Source: Candidatus Rhodoferax mariagerensis
GTDB lineage: Bacteria > Pseudomonadota > Gammaproteobacteria > Burkholderiales > Burkholderiaceae_C
Assembly: GCA_016719055.1 (NCBI GenBank)
Contig: JADKAW010000018.1
Span: forward strand, 56,756 to 120,755
Length of the DNA: 64,000 nt
Direction of reading: 5' to 3'
The notes beneath the pieces were generated by a model. That model was given only the letters and a program-made list of their open reading frames with translations. It had not been told where the DNA came from and did not search any database. How positions within the stretch are numbered: position 1 is the first letter of the stretch; every line of letters begins with the position of its first letter. This document shows positions 43,253-50,777 of this stretch, piece by piece. The position numbers were made by a program, and so were the translations under genes.

Positions 43253-44914
43253 ATGACAACACCGATTTCCTGTTCAAACCCTGCCAAACCCTCTTGCCAG
43301 CGTCAGAAATTTAAGAAAAAATGGCTCACAGCCCTTACCCTGCTTGTACAAGCTACTATTATTTTTGTAGTTTTCTGCAGCCTGCTATTCAACCCGGCAC
43401 TGGCCCAGACGGCCGCAGGTGCCACGGAAGCTAGCGTGAGCGGACCTGGGTTGCCGCTGCTGGGCGATGGTAGCGACATGGCCAGCAATGCTGAACGCCG
43501 TTTGGGTGACCGCATTGCCCGTGAGCTTTACCACGACCCGGACTACATCGATGACCCGGTGCTGTGGGACTATGTGCAAGGTGTCTGGCAACCGCTGCTG
43601 GTCGCGGCCCGCCAGCGCGGCGACCTGACGGCCGAGCTTGATGAGCGTTTTGCCTGGAAGATTTTGCTCGGGCGCGACCGCACCGTGAACGCTTTTGCCT
43701 TGCCTGGTGGGTATCTCGGCTTGAATCTGGGCCTGCTGGCGGTGGTAAGCAGCCGCGACGAGCTGGCCTCGGTGCTGGGCCACGAACTCAGCCACGTCAC
43801 CCAGCGCCATATTTCTAGGCTGGTGTCCAAAAACAACCAGCAAGCGCCGTGGATGATCGGTGCCATGATTCTGGGTGCACTGGCGGCCAGCAAAAACGCC
43901 GAGGCCGGCAAAACCCTGATGGTCGGCGGCCAGGCGCTGGCGGCGCAAAGCCAGCTTAATTTTTCACGCGACATGGAGCGCGAGGCCGACCGGCTGGGTT
44001 TTGGCGTGATGACGCAAGCCGGGTTTGAGCCGATCGGCTTTGTCACCATGTTTGACAAGCTGCAGCAGGCCTCGCGGCTCAACGACAACGGTGCCTATCC
44101 GTACCTGCGCAGCCATCCGCTGACCACCGAGCGCATTGCCGACATGCACTCACGGCTGACCCTGGCGGCCCCGCGGGCAATTGACAAGACGCCCACGGCA
44201 TTGCACGCCATGATGGTGGCGCGGGCACGCGTATTGTCCAACCCGGGTGTCGATGCGCTGCGTGGCTGGCAGGCGCAAGTGGACGACCTGATGCTGCTGA
44301 CCCTGCCACGCGCTGCCCAGATCGGCACGCTTTATGGTGCCGCCATGGCCGCCAGCCGCTTGCGCGACACGCCGCTGGCACAGCGCCACCAGCAGCGCCT
44401 GATGACCCTGGTCGCCCCTGACGCGCCCATGCTGCAACAAGTGCGCTGGCTGGGCATGGAGATTGGACTGGCCGCTACCGACCTGCCCGTTGGGCCCAGT
44501 GCTGCCGCCCAACCCGTGGCAGACGAGCCCCTAAGGCGTCCGGCACTGATGTTGCAAGCGCAGATGGCCCTGAAGTCGGGCGCGCCTGCGGCACTGGACA
44601 AATCAGCGCAAAACCTGCAAATCTGGCTGGCTCAACAGCCGCAGGACGCGCTGGCCTGGCAATGGCTGTCTGGCGTGTACGGCGCTCAAAACCAGAGTTT
44701 GCGCGCCTTGCGGGCGCAGGCTGAAGTGCAGGTGGCCCAGCTCGACTATGCCGCTGCGCTGGACCGCCTGAAAGCGGCGCAGGACCGGGTTCGCGAAGGT
44801 GCGGGTGTGGGCATGGGTGTGGGTAGCAGTGCCGCGCACATTGACGCGTCGATCATTGACACCCGCCGGCGCCAGATTGAGGTCTTACTTAGAGAACAGA
44901 CGCTCGACCGCTGA
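43253..44914 (+). CDS. M48 family periplasmic metalloprotease (BepA-like)
   Basis: A 553-residue exported zinc protease. ATG 43253 puts a signal peptide at residues 23-51, ending NPALA-QTAAG. The zinc motif HELSH is at residues 177-181 and the third ligand Glu lies in DMEREADRLGFGVM. TPR-like helices follow (about 350-550). BepA-type proteases tend to monitor outer-membrane protein assembly. The signal-peptide region resembles half of the dispersed repeat. Its 3' end overlaps the convergent holin-like gene by 30 bases. Confidence 0.88.
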   Translation: MTTPISCSNPAKPSCQRQKFKKKWLTALTLLVQATIIFVVFCSLLFNPALAQTAAGATEASVSGPGLPLLGDGSDMASNAERRLGDRIARELYHDPDYIDDPVLWDYVQGVWQPLLVAARQRGDLTAELDERFAWKILLGRDRTVNAFALPGGYLGLNLGLLAVVSSRDELASVLGHELSHVTQRHISRLVSKNNQQAPWMIGAMILGALAASKNAEAGKTLMVGGQALAAQSQLNFSRDMEREADRLGFGVMTQAGFEPIGFVTMFDKLQQASRLNDNGAYPYLRSHPLTTERIADMHSRLTLAAPRAIDKTPTALHAMMVARARVLSNPGVDALRGWQAQVDDLMLLTLPRAAQIGTLYGAAMAASRLRDTPLAQRHQQRLMTLVAPDAPMLQQVRWLGMEIGLAATDLPVGPSAAAQPVADEPLRRPALMLQAQMALKSGAPAALDKSAQNLQIWLAQQPQDALAWQWLSGVYGAQNQSLRALRAQAEVQVAQLDYAAALDRLKAAQDRVREGAGVGMGVGSSAAHIDASIIDTRRRQIEVLLREQTLDR

Positions 44915-45235
44915 GTCAATCACGATGCCAAATACCGAGTAAATCAGCGAACCCAGCAAGGCTGCGCCAAAACCGCGCACCTGAAAACCGTCCAATAGGC
45001 CAGCTGCCGACCAGAACATCAGCGCGTTGATGACAAACAAAAACAGTCCCAGGGTCACCAGCGTCACGGGTAGCGTCAGCAGCACCAGCACCGGGCGCAG
45101 GATCATGTTGAACAGACCAATGACAAAAGCCGCCATTAGCGCAGCGCCAAAGCTGCTGACCGCAACGCCCTGGTACAGATAAGCCACACACAGCAAGGCG
45201 GCCGCGCTGAGCAGCCATTTAAAGATAAGTTTCAT
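44885..45235 (-). CDS. phage holin family IV-type membrane protein (YvlD-like)
   Basis: A 116-residue protein with four hydrophobic helices. The pattern AFVIGLFNMILRPVLVLLTLPVTLVTLGLFLFVINALMFW is that of the PF04020 holin-like family, usually a chromosomal membrane protein of unknown role rather than a lysis protein. ATG 45235 (MKLIFKWLLSAAALL) is chosen because the helix set starts there. Confidence 0.85.
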   Translation of the reverse strand: MKLIFKWLLSAAALLCVAYLYQGVAVSSFGAALMAAFVIGLFNMILRPVLVLLTLPVTLVTLGLFLFVINALMFWSAAGLLDGFQVRGFGAALLGSLIYSVFGIVIDSAVERLFSK

Positions 45236-45429
45236 GGCCGCCAGCTTAGCATGCGCCAGTACGCCTTCATGCAGGCAATGAGACTGGTCAATGACCATAT
45301 CGAACGCTGCGGTGCTCGCTCGAAGGCGTTGGATGCGTGTGCAGCCTTCAAAGCACGCGTGGGAACGACTTCTCGTTGATCGCGGCGTCTAATCGCGCTG
45401 CAATCCGATGGGCTATAGACGAATCCGGC

Positions 45430-45777
45430 TCAGTCCTTGGACTTGCCCGGCAATCGCACTTGTGAAAACGGTGATAACCAGGGCCGCATCAACGTCTCTG
45501 CGTGATTCAAGAACAGCGACTGCGCCTTTCCAACGGCTTCACCAAATGCACCCAAAGGAAGCTGGCCCTCAAAGGATTCCTTGCTGAGTTTGCCATCAGC
45601 CAAACGCGTGGTTGTGGATTTCACGTGGGTCCGAGACCCGTCGCTAGTTACCTCTGAATAAGAGTGGGTGAAACTTACAAAGGAGGACGCAGCCGAGAAT
45701 GGATTCCAAAGCGGCTGAGCATCGCTCTTGGTCTCTACGATGAGTTCTTGGGGTCGCTTTACGAGGGATTTTGCCAT
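45430..45777 (-). CDS. hypothetical protein
   Basis: A 115-residue protein beginning MAKSLVKRPQELIVETK. It has no membrane segment or recognisable domain; the composition is polar with a Ser/Thr-rich middle (SFTHSYSEVTSDGSRTHVKS). The frame runs upstream to 45873 but without a better start. It could be a real small gene or a chance frame; it is the only plausible gene in its stretch. Confidence 0.5.
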   Translation of the reverse strand: MAKSLVKRPQELIVETKSDAQPLWNPFSAASSFVSFTHSYSEVTSDGSRTHVKSTTTRLADGKLSKESFEGQLPLGAFGEAVGKAQSLFLNHAETLMRPWLSPFSQVRLPGKSKD

Positions 45778-46169
45778 GTGCTTCTCCAGCATCAAACACA
45801 TGGTAAATTTTAGCGTTGTGTGTGAGTATTCCCTTTGTGTCGACCTCAGAAACCACCACCGCACATATTCCAACTACTCGGTACGTGCGTATTCCGGCGA
45901 TCGTGACCGGTGATTCCGGTGCTACTTGAGAAACACTATCCAACTTGGCGGGAAGCGCGAGCGGAATTGAATGAGTTACCGCTGGCGGCCGAATCTTGGA
46001 ATGAGCGGTATCAATGAAGCAACTCAATTGCCTGGCAACATGACGGGTGATACGGGAAAAACCCATATCTCTCGCAAACCTCAAAGCCAGATATCCAACT
46101 TGCCGGGCATGCGCTGGTGCTGGATTTAGAAAACCGTCTTACATCCGCACTTACATCGTTCACCAAATG
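45778..46169. other. region without a convincing gene, left of the island
   Basis: About 390 bases outside the island. The minus-strand frame 45644-46084 has no domain or composition of a real protein, overlaps the hypothetical gene in another frame, and was not accepted. No RNA gene was recognised before the terminator at 46170. Confidence 0.6.
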
Positions 46170-46200
46170 AAAAAAGCCTGCTAGCTTTTAAGTAGCAGGC
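46170..46200 (-). terminator. rho-independent terminator, original host copy
   Basis: On the minus strand GCCTGCTA-cttaaaagc-TAGCAGGC forms a perfect 8-base stem followed by six or seven T. It sits right after the truncated tRNA-Ser 3' half. It is probably the terminator that followed the intact tRNA gene before the island inserted. Confidence 0.85.
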
Positions 46201-46276
46201 TTTCTATATCTGTCTTGGCGGAGAGAGTGGGATTCGAACCCACGGTACCTTGCGGTACGCCTGATTTAGAGTCAGG
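46191..46276 (-). repeat. attL: partial tRNA-Ser duplicate, 86-bp direct repeat
   Basis: This 86-base block matches 53534-53619 at 84 positions (mismatches at 46213 and 46268). It contains the 3' half of tRNA-Ser from the anticodon stem to CCA, then the start of the terminator stem, but lacks the 5' half. The mismatch at 46268 would make the anticodon CUA in place of CGA; the fragment cannot form a tRNA. It marks the left end of the integrated island, beside the integrase gene. Confidence 0.92.
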
Positions 46277-46297
46277 CCAAAAATACATTTCACAGTG

Positions 46298-46319
46298 TTG
46301 ATTGAAGTAGTACAATCAA
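46298..46319. repeat. inverted repeat between attL and integrase
   Basis: TTGATTG (46298-46304) and CAATCAA (46313-46319) form a perfect 7-base inverted repeat with an 8-base centre in the AT-rich leader. It may be an operator or a site for a directionality factor. Confidence 0.4.
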
Positions 46320-46402
46320 TACAAATCAATAGCTTACATTTAAGTCACTGGATAAAATAGCAGCCTAGGTGTTGATTTATATTCACCAAAATAGTGCATT
46401 TC

Positions 46403-46454
46403 AGTCTGTAAATAGTCTGTAAATCGGTTTTCAGTCTGTAAATAGTCTGTAAAT
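46403..46454 (+). repeat. four 11-bp AGTCTGTAAAT repeats, probable integrase arm sites (left)
   Basis: AGTCTGTAAAT occurs at 46403-46413 and 46414-46424 in tandem, then after eight bases at 46433-46443 and 46444-46454, ending 15 bases before the integrase ATG. The same element occurs twice near the right end. The position overlaps the integrase promoter, so binding could also control integrase expression. Confidence 0.75.
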
Positions 46455-46469
46455 TAAAAGGATAGCAAC

Positions 46470-47837
46470 ATGGCACGCCCAAGCAAAACCGCTGCGATTG
46501 ACTACAACGACACTCACGACCTGACACATGGCCTGCTAGAGCGTGCCACCTGCCCGCCTGAATTGCCGTTCGTGCTAGTGCGTGATGCCGACAAAAAGGG
46601 CTTGCGCCTGCGCGTGACCAAGGCCGGGGGCAAAGCGTGGCAGTTTGAAACCCGTGTCAATGGCAAACTGTTCACCCGTGCGCTGGGTGGCTGGCCTGCC
46701 GTGGCAATCGACACCGCCCGGCAAGAGGCACACAGACTGCGTGGAATGACTGAACAAGGCATTGACCCGCGAGAAATCGAGCGCCAGCAAGAGGCAGACA
46801 AAAACGCCGCTATCGAAGCCGCTGCTGCTGCCGGTGCTGCCCAAGCCAAACAGGAAGCCGCCCACGCCTTGACCGCTGGCGAGGTCTGGACAACCTACCT
46901 TGAGGCACGCAAACCACACTGGGGCGAACGTCATTACCTTGAGCATGGCCTGATGGTGAGCGCTGGAGGTGCACCCAAGCGAGCCGGGGCCGTGACTGCG
47001 CCGGGGATACTTCGCCCTTTGATGGTGATGCCCTTGCGTGACCTGACCGCGCCAGTGATAGAGGCATGGGCCGCAAAGGAAGCCAAGACTCGCCCGTCAG
47101 CCGCCCGGCTTGCATGGCGCTGCCTGAAAGCGTTCTTGTCCTGGTGCGCTGAACAGCCAGAGTATGCCGCCGTGGTGACAGACCGCAACCCAGCCAAGAC
47201 CACCAAGACCCGCGAGGCATTGGGCAAGGCCGGTGTAAAGCAGGATGCACTCATGCGTGAACAGTTGCCAGCATGGTTCGATGCCGTGCGCCAGCTTCAA
47301 AACCCCACCATATCCGCCTACCTGCAAACCCTGCTACTCACTGGCGCAAGGGCAGGAGAGGTGCTGGGGCTGCGCTGGGATGACATAAACACCAAGTGGC
47401 GCGGTATGACCATCAGGGACAAGGTGGAGGGCACCCGTGTGATTCCGTTCACCCCGTACGTGGCGCATCTGCTGGCGAGCCTGCCGCGACGCAATGAGTT
47501 TGTTTTTTCAAGCACAGTGTCTGCTGGTGGCACGCTGGTTATTCCGCGCAACCCGCATAACGATGTTTGTAAGGTGGCTGGCATTGATGACTTGACTATT
47601 CATGGCTTGCGCCGGTCATTCAAGAGCCTGACAGAGTGGCTGGAAATACCCGCTGGCGTGGTGGCGCAACTGATGGGCCACAAACCCAGTGCCACGGCTG
47701 AAAAGCACTACACCGTGCGCCCGCTTGACTTGCTGCGAGTGCATCATGAAAAGATAGAGGCTTGGATTTTGGAGCAGGCTGGGGTTACGTTCGATGCCAA
47801 AGCAGAGCCGGGCAAGCTGCGCGTGGTGGCAGGCTAG
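46470..47837 (+). CDS. tyrosine-type site-specific integrase
   Basis: A 455-residue integrase. The N-terminal DUF4102-like arm-binding domain (LRLRVTKAGGKAWQFETRVNG) is followed by a core-binding helix region and the catalytic domain: Arg294 (TGARAGEVLGL), His378-x2-Arg381 (HGLRR), His404 (MGHKPS) and the nucleophile Tyr414 (KHYTV). All are intact. It sits next to attL, reading inward, in the usual order for a tRNA-integrating element. The last 11 residues (AEPGKLRVVAG) recur at the end of the 48796 gene. Confidence 0.95.
   Translation: MARPSKTAAIDYNDTHDLTHGLLERATCPPELPFVLVRDADKKGLRLRVTKAGGKAWQFETRVNGKLFTRALGGWPAVAIDTARQEAHRLRGMTEQGIDPREIERQQEADKNAAIEAAAAAGAAQAKQEAAHALTAGEVWTTYLEARKPHWGERHYLEHGLMVSAGGAPKRAGAVTAPGILRPLMVMPLRDLTAPVIEAWAAKEAKTRPSAARLAWRCLKAFLSWCAEQPEYAAVVTDRNPAKTTKTREALGKAGVKQDALMREQLPAWFDAVRQLQNPTISAYLQTLLLTGARAGEVLGLRWDDINTKWRGMTIRDKVEGTRVIPFTPYVAHLLASLPRRNEFVFSSTVSAGGTLVIPRNPHNDVCKVAGIDDLTIHGLRRSFKSLTEWLEIPAGVVAQLMGHKPSATAEKHYTVRPLDLLRVHHEKIEAWILEQAGVTFDAKAEPGKLRVVAG
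47804..47835 (+). repeat. 32-bp direct repeat at integrase 3' end, copy A
   Basis: Encodes the last residues of the integrase (EPGKLRVVAG). It matches 49419-49450 at 29 of 32 positions. The segment between the two copies carries the HigB/HigA-type pair, the XRE gene and the ADP-ribosyltransferase-like gene. Confidence 0.8.
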
Positions 47838-47856
47838 TATGATTTAAGATACCATT

Positions 47857-48180
47857 ATGAAATTAGTCAATTACTCTGATGCAGCCGGAAAGATACCGTT
47901 TCGAGACTGGCTGTATGCCATGGCAGATAAGAAGGCACAAAAAGGCATTATTGCAAGGCTGGCGCGTGTGGAATCTGGTAATTTTGGGGACTGCAAGCCG
48001 TTGCGTGATGGTGTTCAAGAGTTGCGTATCGACTACGGGCCGGGCTATCGGGTGTATTTGAGCAGGCAGGGGGCAATTCTGGTTCTGCTGCTGTGTGGTG
48101 GCGACAAGAGCGACCAGAGCCGCGACATAGACCGGGCTGTCGAGTATTTGAAAGACTGGAAACAAAGGGGTAAACCATGA
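47857..48180 (+). CDS. RelE/HigB-type toxin (addiction module killer protein)
   Basis: A 107-residue protein with the pattern of the phage-derived Gp49-like/HigB family (RDWLYAMADKKAQKGIIARLARVESGNFGDCKPLRDGVQELRI, then GYRVYLSR and LLLCGGDKSDQ). Such toxins usually cleave mRNA on the ribosome. It overlaps its antitoxin gene by four bases, the toxin-first order typical of this group. Confidence 0.9.
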   Translation: MKLVNYSDAAGKIPFRDWLYAMADKKAQKGIIARLARVESGNFGDCKPLRDGVQELRIDYGPGYRVYLSRQGAILVLLLCGGDKSDQSRDIDRAVEYLKDWKQRGKP

Positions 48181-48476
48181 AAGCACCACGTGATGTGAGT
48201 TTTGAGGAAACATTGTTGCCAATGCTGGTAGACCCAATCGAAGCTGCCGCCTATGTCGAGGCTGTGATTGAACTTGATGACCCCGCCGCGCTGCTGGTGG
48301 CACTGCGCCACGTTGCTAAAGCACATGGCATGGCCGAAGTGGCTAGGCGTGCCAATGTGGGCGACAAGACCCTATTCAAAGCCCTGAGCGCCAACGGGAA
48401 CCCAACGCTAACCACGGTTCATAAAGTGCTAGCCGCTGTGGGCTTGCGCCTGAGTGTCACCCCGGTACATGCATAA
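48177..48476 (+). CDS. HigA-type antitoxin (addiction module antidote protein)
   Basis: A 99-residue protein with a C-terminal helix-turn-helix (HGMAEVARRANVGDKTLFKAL) preceded by the LDDPAALLVALRHVAKA helix. It matches the antidote family that goes with the Gp49-like toxin. It should neutralise the toxin and repress the operon. Confidence 0.9.
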   Translation: MKAPRDVSFEETLLPMLVDPIEAAAYVEAVIELDDPAALLVALRHVAKAHGMAEVARRANVGDKTLFKALSANGNPTLTTVHKVLAAVGLRLSVTPVHA

Positions 48477-48485
48477 GGCACCGAC

Positions 48486-48764
48486 TTGAAAACACTTCGC
48501 ACACTGAAAACTGAACTGCTGGCCGATACTGACACCCGCGCCGAATATGACGCGATGGCTGGTGAATTCAGCGTGGCCCGCGAACTGATAGCCGCCCGAA
48601 GCCGTGCCGGGTTGACTCAGGGTGAAGTTGCGCAGCGCATGGGCACTACCCAGAGCGTGATAGCCCGCCTTGAAGGTGGTAAACGTATGCCTTCAATCCG
48701 AACGGTGCAGCGGTATGCACACGCTGTTGGTGCGCGTGCTGTGGTTCACTTGGAACCCGCTTAG
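48486..48764 (+). CDS. XRE family helix-turn-helix protein (HigA-like, orphan)
   Basis: A 92-residue protein starting at a TTG. The helix-turn-helix is ARSRAGLTQGEVAQRMGTTQSVIARLEGGK, and the leading segment (ADTDTRAEYDAMAGEFSVARELIAA) is that of HigA/XRE antitoxins. It has no RelE/HigB-type toxin of its own: the neighbouring pair already has an antitoxin. The 218-residue ADP-ribosyltransferase-like gene begins 31 bases downstream on the same strand. Confidence 0.85.
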   Translation: MKTLRTLKTELLADTDTRAEYDAMAGEFSVARELIAARSRAGLTQGEVAQRMGTTQSVIARLEGGKRMPSIRTVQRYAHAVGARAVVHLEPA

Positions 48765-48795
48765 CCGTTTTTGCGCCAACAATGGGAGCAACTAA

Positions 48796-49452
48796 ATGAG
48801 CTACGAGAGTTTCCAAAAAGAGATAGCCCTATACCGGTTGGCCGAAATATGCCAGCCGTTTGAGTACGAATTTGCCCGTGCTGCCTTTGATGGTGATATG
48901 GAAGCCGCCTGCCAATTGTCATTTAGGTTAAACAACGACAAGCGGGGTGCTGTAGCTGTGGCAATGTGGCGTGCCAAGGTGCCAGCAAACGCGTTCCGGG
49001 AGTACTTGTTGCCCGTTTGGGACCATGACCATCGTCACCTGATTGAAGCCGCCAAAACCCGCCGCACGCTGGCCTACATGTTTCGATATGCCGCATTTCC
49101 GATGCCTGCCGAATTGCCCGACGTGGTTACGGTTTGGAGGGGTAGTTCTGCCTTGACATTCAACGAGGCTAGAACTGGCCATGCGTGGACAACAGATAGG
49201 GATGTGGCCTGCTGGTTCGCCATGCGCTTTGCAGAACACAATGGTTCGCCGCTGGTGCTGACTGCTGACATTGCCAAGCGTGACATTGCCTTATTCACCA
49301 ACGAACGTAGCGAGAGCGAAGCCGTTCTAATGCGCCCACCTGCTGCCCGCATTGATGGCGACGTGAGTGATTGGACTGAGTGTTACCAACGCAAGGTGAA
49401 TGCAATGAAAATCGCTAAAGAGCCGGGCAAACTGCGCGTGGTGGCTGGTTGA
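48796..49452 (+). CDS. ADP-ribosyltransferase-like protein, putative toxin
   Basis: A 218-residue protein with no named family that I recognise. Its middle carries the three landmarks of an R-S-E type ADP-ribosyltransferase: Arg115 in TVWRGSS, an Ala-Trp-Thr-Thr at 130-133 followed by Asp and WFAMRF (the STS-type strand and following helix), and E173-S-E175 in ERSESEAVL (the ExE turn). Residues 1-90 are mostly helical. It follows the orphan XRE gene, which suggests a toxin-antitoxin pair. Its last residues (KEPGKLRVVAG) copy the integrase tail. The enzymatic call is inference from motifs. Confidence 0.55.
   Translation: MSYESFQKEIALYRLAEICQPFEYEFARAAFDGDMEAACQLSFRLNNDKRGAVAVAMWRAKVPANAFREYLLPVWDHDHRHLIEAAKTRRTLAYMFRYAAFPMPAELPDVVTVWRGSSALTFNEARTGHAWTTDRDVACWFAMRFAEHNGSPLVLTADIAKRDIALFTNERSESEAVLMRPPAARIDGDVSDWTECYQRKVNAMKIAKEPGKLRVVAG
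49419..49450 (+). repeat. 32-bp direct repeat, copy B
   Basis: Encodes the last residues (EPGKLRVVAG) of the ADP-ribosyltransferase-like protein, with 29 of 32 bases identical to the integrase copy at 47804. The reading frame is the same in both. Confidence 0.8.
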
Positions 49453-49487
49453 CCTGATGAATTGATGCCAATACAATAAATGCAGCA

Positions 49488-49766
49488 ATGAAATTCACCT
49501 TTGACTCGAATAAGGATGCTATCAACATGGGCAAGCACGGGCTATCGCTGGCTGATGCGACGCTGGTGTTTGATGCCCCAAATAAGGTGACATTGCAGTC
49601 ACCGCAAAAAGGCGAAGCCCGATTGATGGATATCGCAATGGTTGAACTGGCAGGCGTGGTGCTTGTCCTGGTGTACCTGATGCGCCAGCCGGACGAGGTG
49701 AGAGCTATTTCATTGCGCCGTGCATCAAAACAGGAAAGGACGCTGTATGCCAAAAACTATCACTAA
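49488..49766 (+). CDS. brnT: BrnT family toxin
   Basis: A 92-residue protein. The BrnT pattern is plain: FTFDSNKDAINMGKHGLSLADATLVFD at the start and VLVYLMRQPDEVRAISLRRASKQERTLY at the end. BrnT is a RelE-fold ribonuclease toxin. It overlaps the antitoxin gene start by 20 bases. Confidence 0.92.
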   Translation: MKFTFDSNKDAINMGKHGLSLADATLVFDAPNKVTLQSPQKGEARLMDIAMVELAGVVLVLVYLMRQPDEVRAISLRRASKQERTLYAKNYH

Positions 49767-50061
49767 GCCCACTGGCACCGATTGGGAGCGCGTGAAGCGT
49801 GAAGCTGCTGCTGATGCGCCCATTGATGACCAGTCCGGGCCGTATGACCCCAACGACGCCGCCGCAGTGTCTGCCTACTGGCAGCAGGCGACTATTACTC
49901 GTGGGCGTGGCAGACCACCCGTTGCAGTCAAGCGCCCGACACTGAACATGCGTGTAGATGCTGACGTGCTGGATGCATTCAAGGCGACCGGACCCGGCTG
50001 GCAGACTCGTATCAATGCCGTGCTGCGTGATGCAGTGGCGCACATTGTTGTGAAGGCATAG
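49747..50061 (+). CDS. brnA: BrnA family antitoxin
   Basis: A 104-residue protein. ATG 49747 (MPKTITKPTGTDWERVK) is chosen because it is where the family begins. The C-terminal ribbon-helix-helix with GPGWQTRINAVLRDAV is the BrnA signature. It binds BrnT and represses the promoter of the pair. Confidence 0.9.
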   Translation: MPKTITKPTGTDWERVKREAAADAPIDDQSGPYDPNDAAAVSAYWQQATITRGRGRPPVAVKRPTLNMRVDADVLDAFKATGPGWQTRINAVLRDAVAHIVVKA

Positions 50062-50067
50062 GCCATC

Positions 50068-50316
50068 ATGCGCAGCCTGATTGATGAAACAAGGCCGTGG
50101 AAGTTTCCACCCCTGGAGCACGATATCGCCGCTGAACAGGATTCGTTGCCAAAGTACATTCGCTTCGATGATATGAATGAAAGGGAGCAGCGCACATGGC
50201 TTCGCCAAAAACGAAATGAAATCCGCCCTCGGCGTACCTGGAAGCAGTGGCTGATGCCGTGGACATACCCAAAGCTGACCAGTGAACAGAGATGGGCACT
50301 CAAGCAGTTTGATTGA
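50068..50316 (+). CDS. hypothetical protein (island)
   Basis: An 82-residue, charged protein rich in Arg, Trp and Pro (PRRTWKQWLMPWTYPKL). It follows brnA by six bases and is probably on the same transcript. I recognise no domain. Confidence 0.55.
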   Translation: MRSLIDETRPWKFPPLEHDIAAEQDSLPKYIRFDDMNEREQRTWLRQKRNEIRPRRTWKQWLMPWTYPKLTSEQRWALKQFD

Positions 50317-50441
50317 CAGTTTTTGCACCAGCTAGACCCGCCTCGAAACCGGGTTGAAAAGCAGGAACCCCCACTAAGGTTTGCACAAATCAACACGCAG
50401 CGACATAGTTCAACGGTTTACAACTGAACCGAGGTCACGAT

Positions 50442-50671
50442 ATGTCAGTCATCATCCAAATCAAGGGCCGTGAGGCTATCCCCGTTCGGGCAATACCGCT
50501 GCTGACCCACTGGCGGTTCATGTCGCCAGACATCGTCGCGCATGTGCTTGGTGGCACTGCTGGGAGCAATGTGAGCTTGTTCGGTGATTTGCAGGCCTAC
50601 CGCATGGAAGAAGGAGAAGTGCAACCCATGCGGCAAGATACGTGGGCGAATGAATTGCTCATGGAATTGAA
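50442..50671 (+). pseudogene. island hypothetical gene interrupted by IS21 element
   Basis: The first 76 codons (MSVIIQIKGREAIPVRAI, then DIVAHVLGGTAGSNVSLFGDL) resemble a hypothetical protein that recurs in betaproteobacterial genomic islands; that resemblance is from memory and not verified. The frame enters the IS21 left end at 50672 and ends at 50705 with IS-encoded residues. No in-frame continuation is seen after the right end of the element. Confidence 0.65.
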
Positions 50672-50777
50672 TGTTGCCGCCGACCGAAAACTGAGCCACA
50701 AATAGAGGGTATGCCGACCCAAAACTGAGCCAGGTGTTTTACTAGCGCTGCCTACTTTTTAGGCAGGAGCAAACAAG

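Noticed and set aside
44885..45235. The holin-like gene as evidence of a prophage
   Set aside because: This holin-like family is usually chromosomal and no phage structural or lysis genes are nearby.
45644..46084. A 146-residue minus-strand frame left of the island
   Set aside because: Overlaps the hypothetical gene at 45430-45777 in another frame, no ribosome site or domain, composition not protein-like.
46216..46276. Left att fragment as a functional suppressor tRNA
   Set aside because: It lacks the 5' acceptor strand and D arm, and the adjoining island bases cannot replace them.
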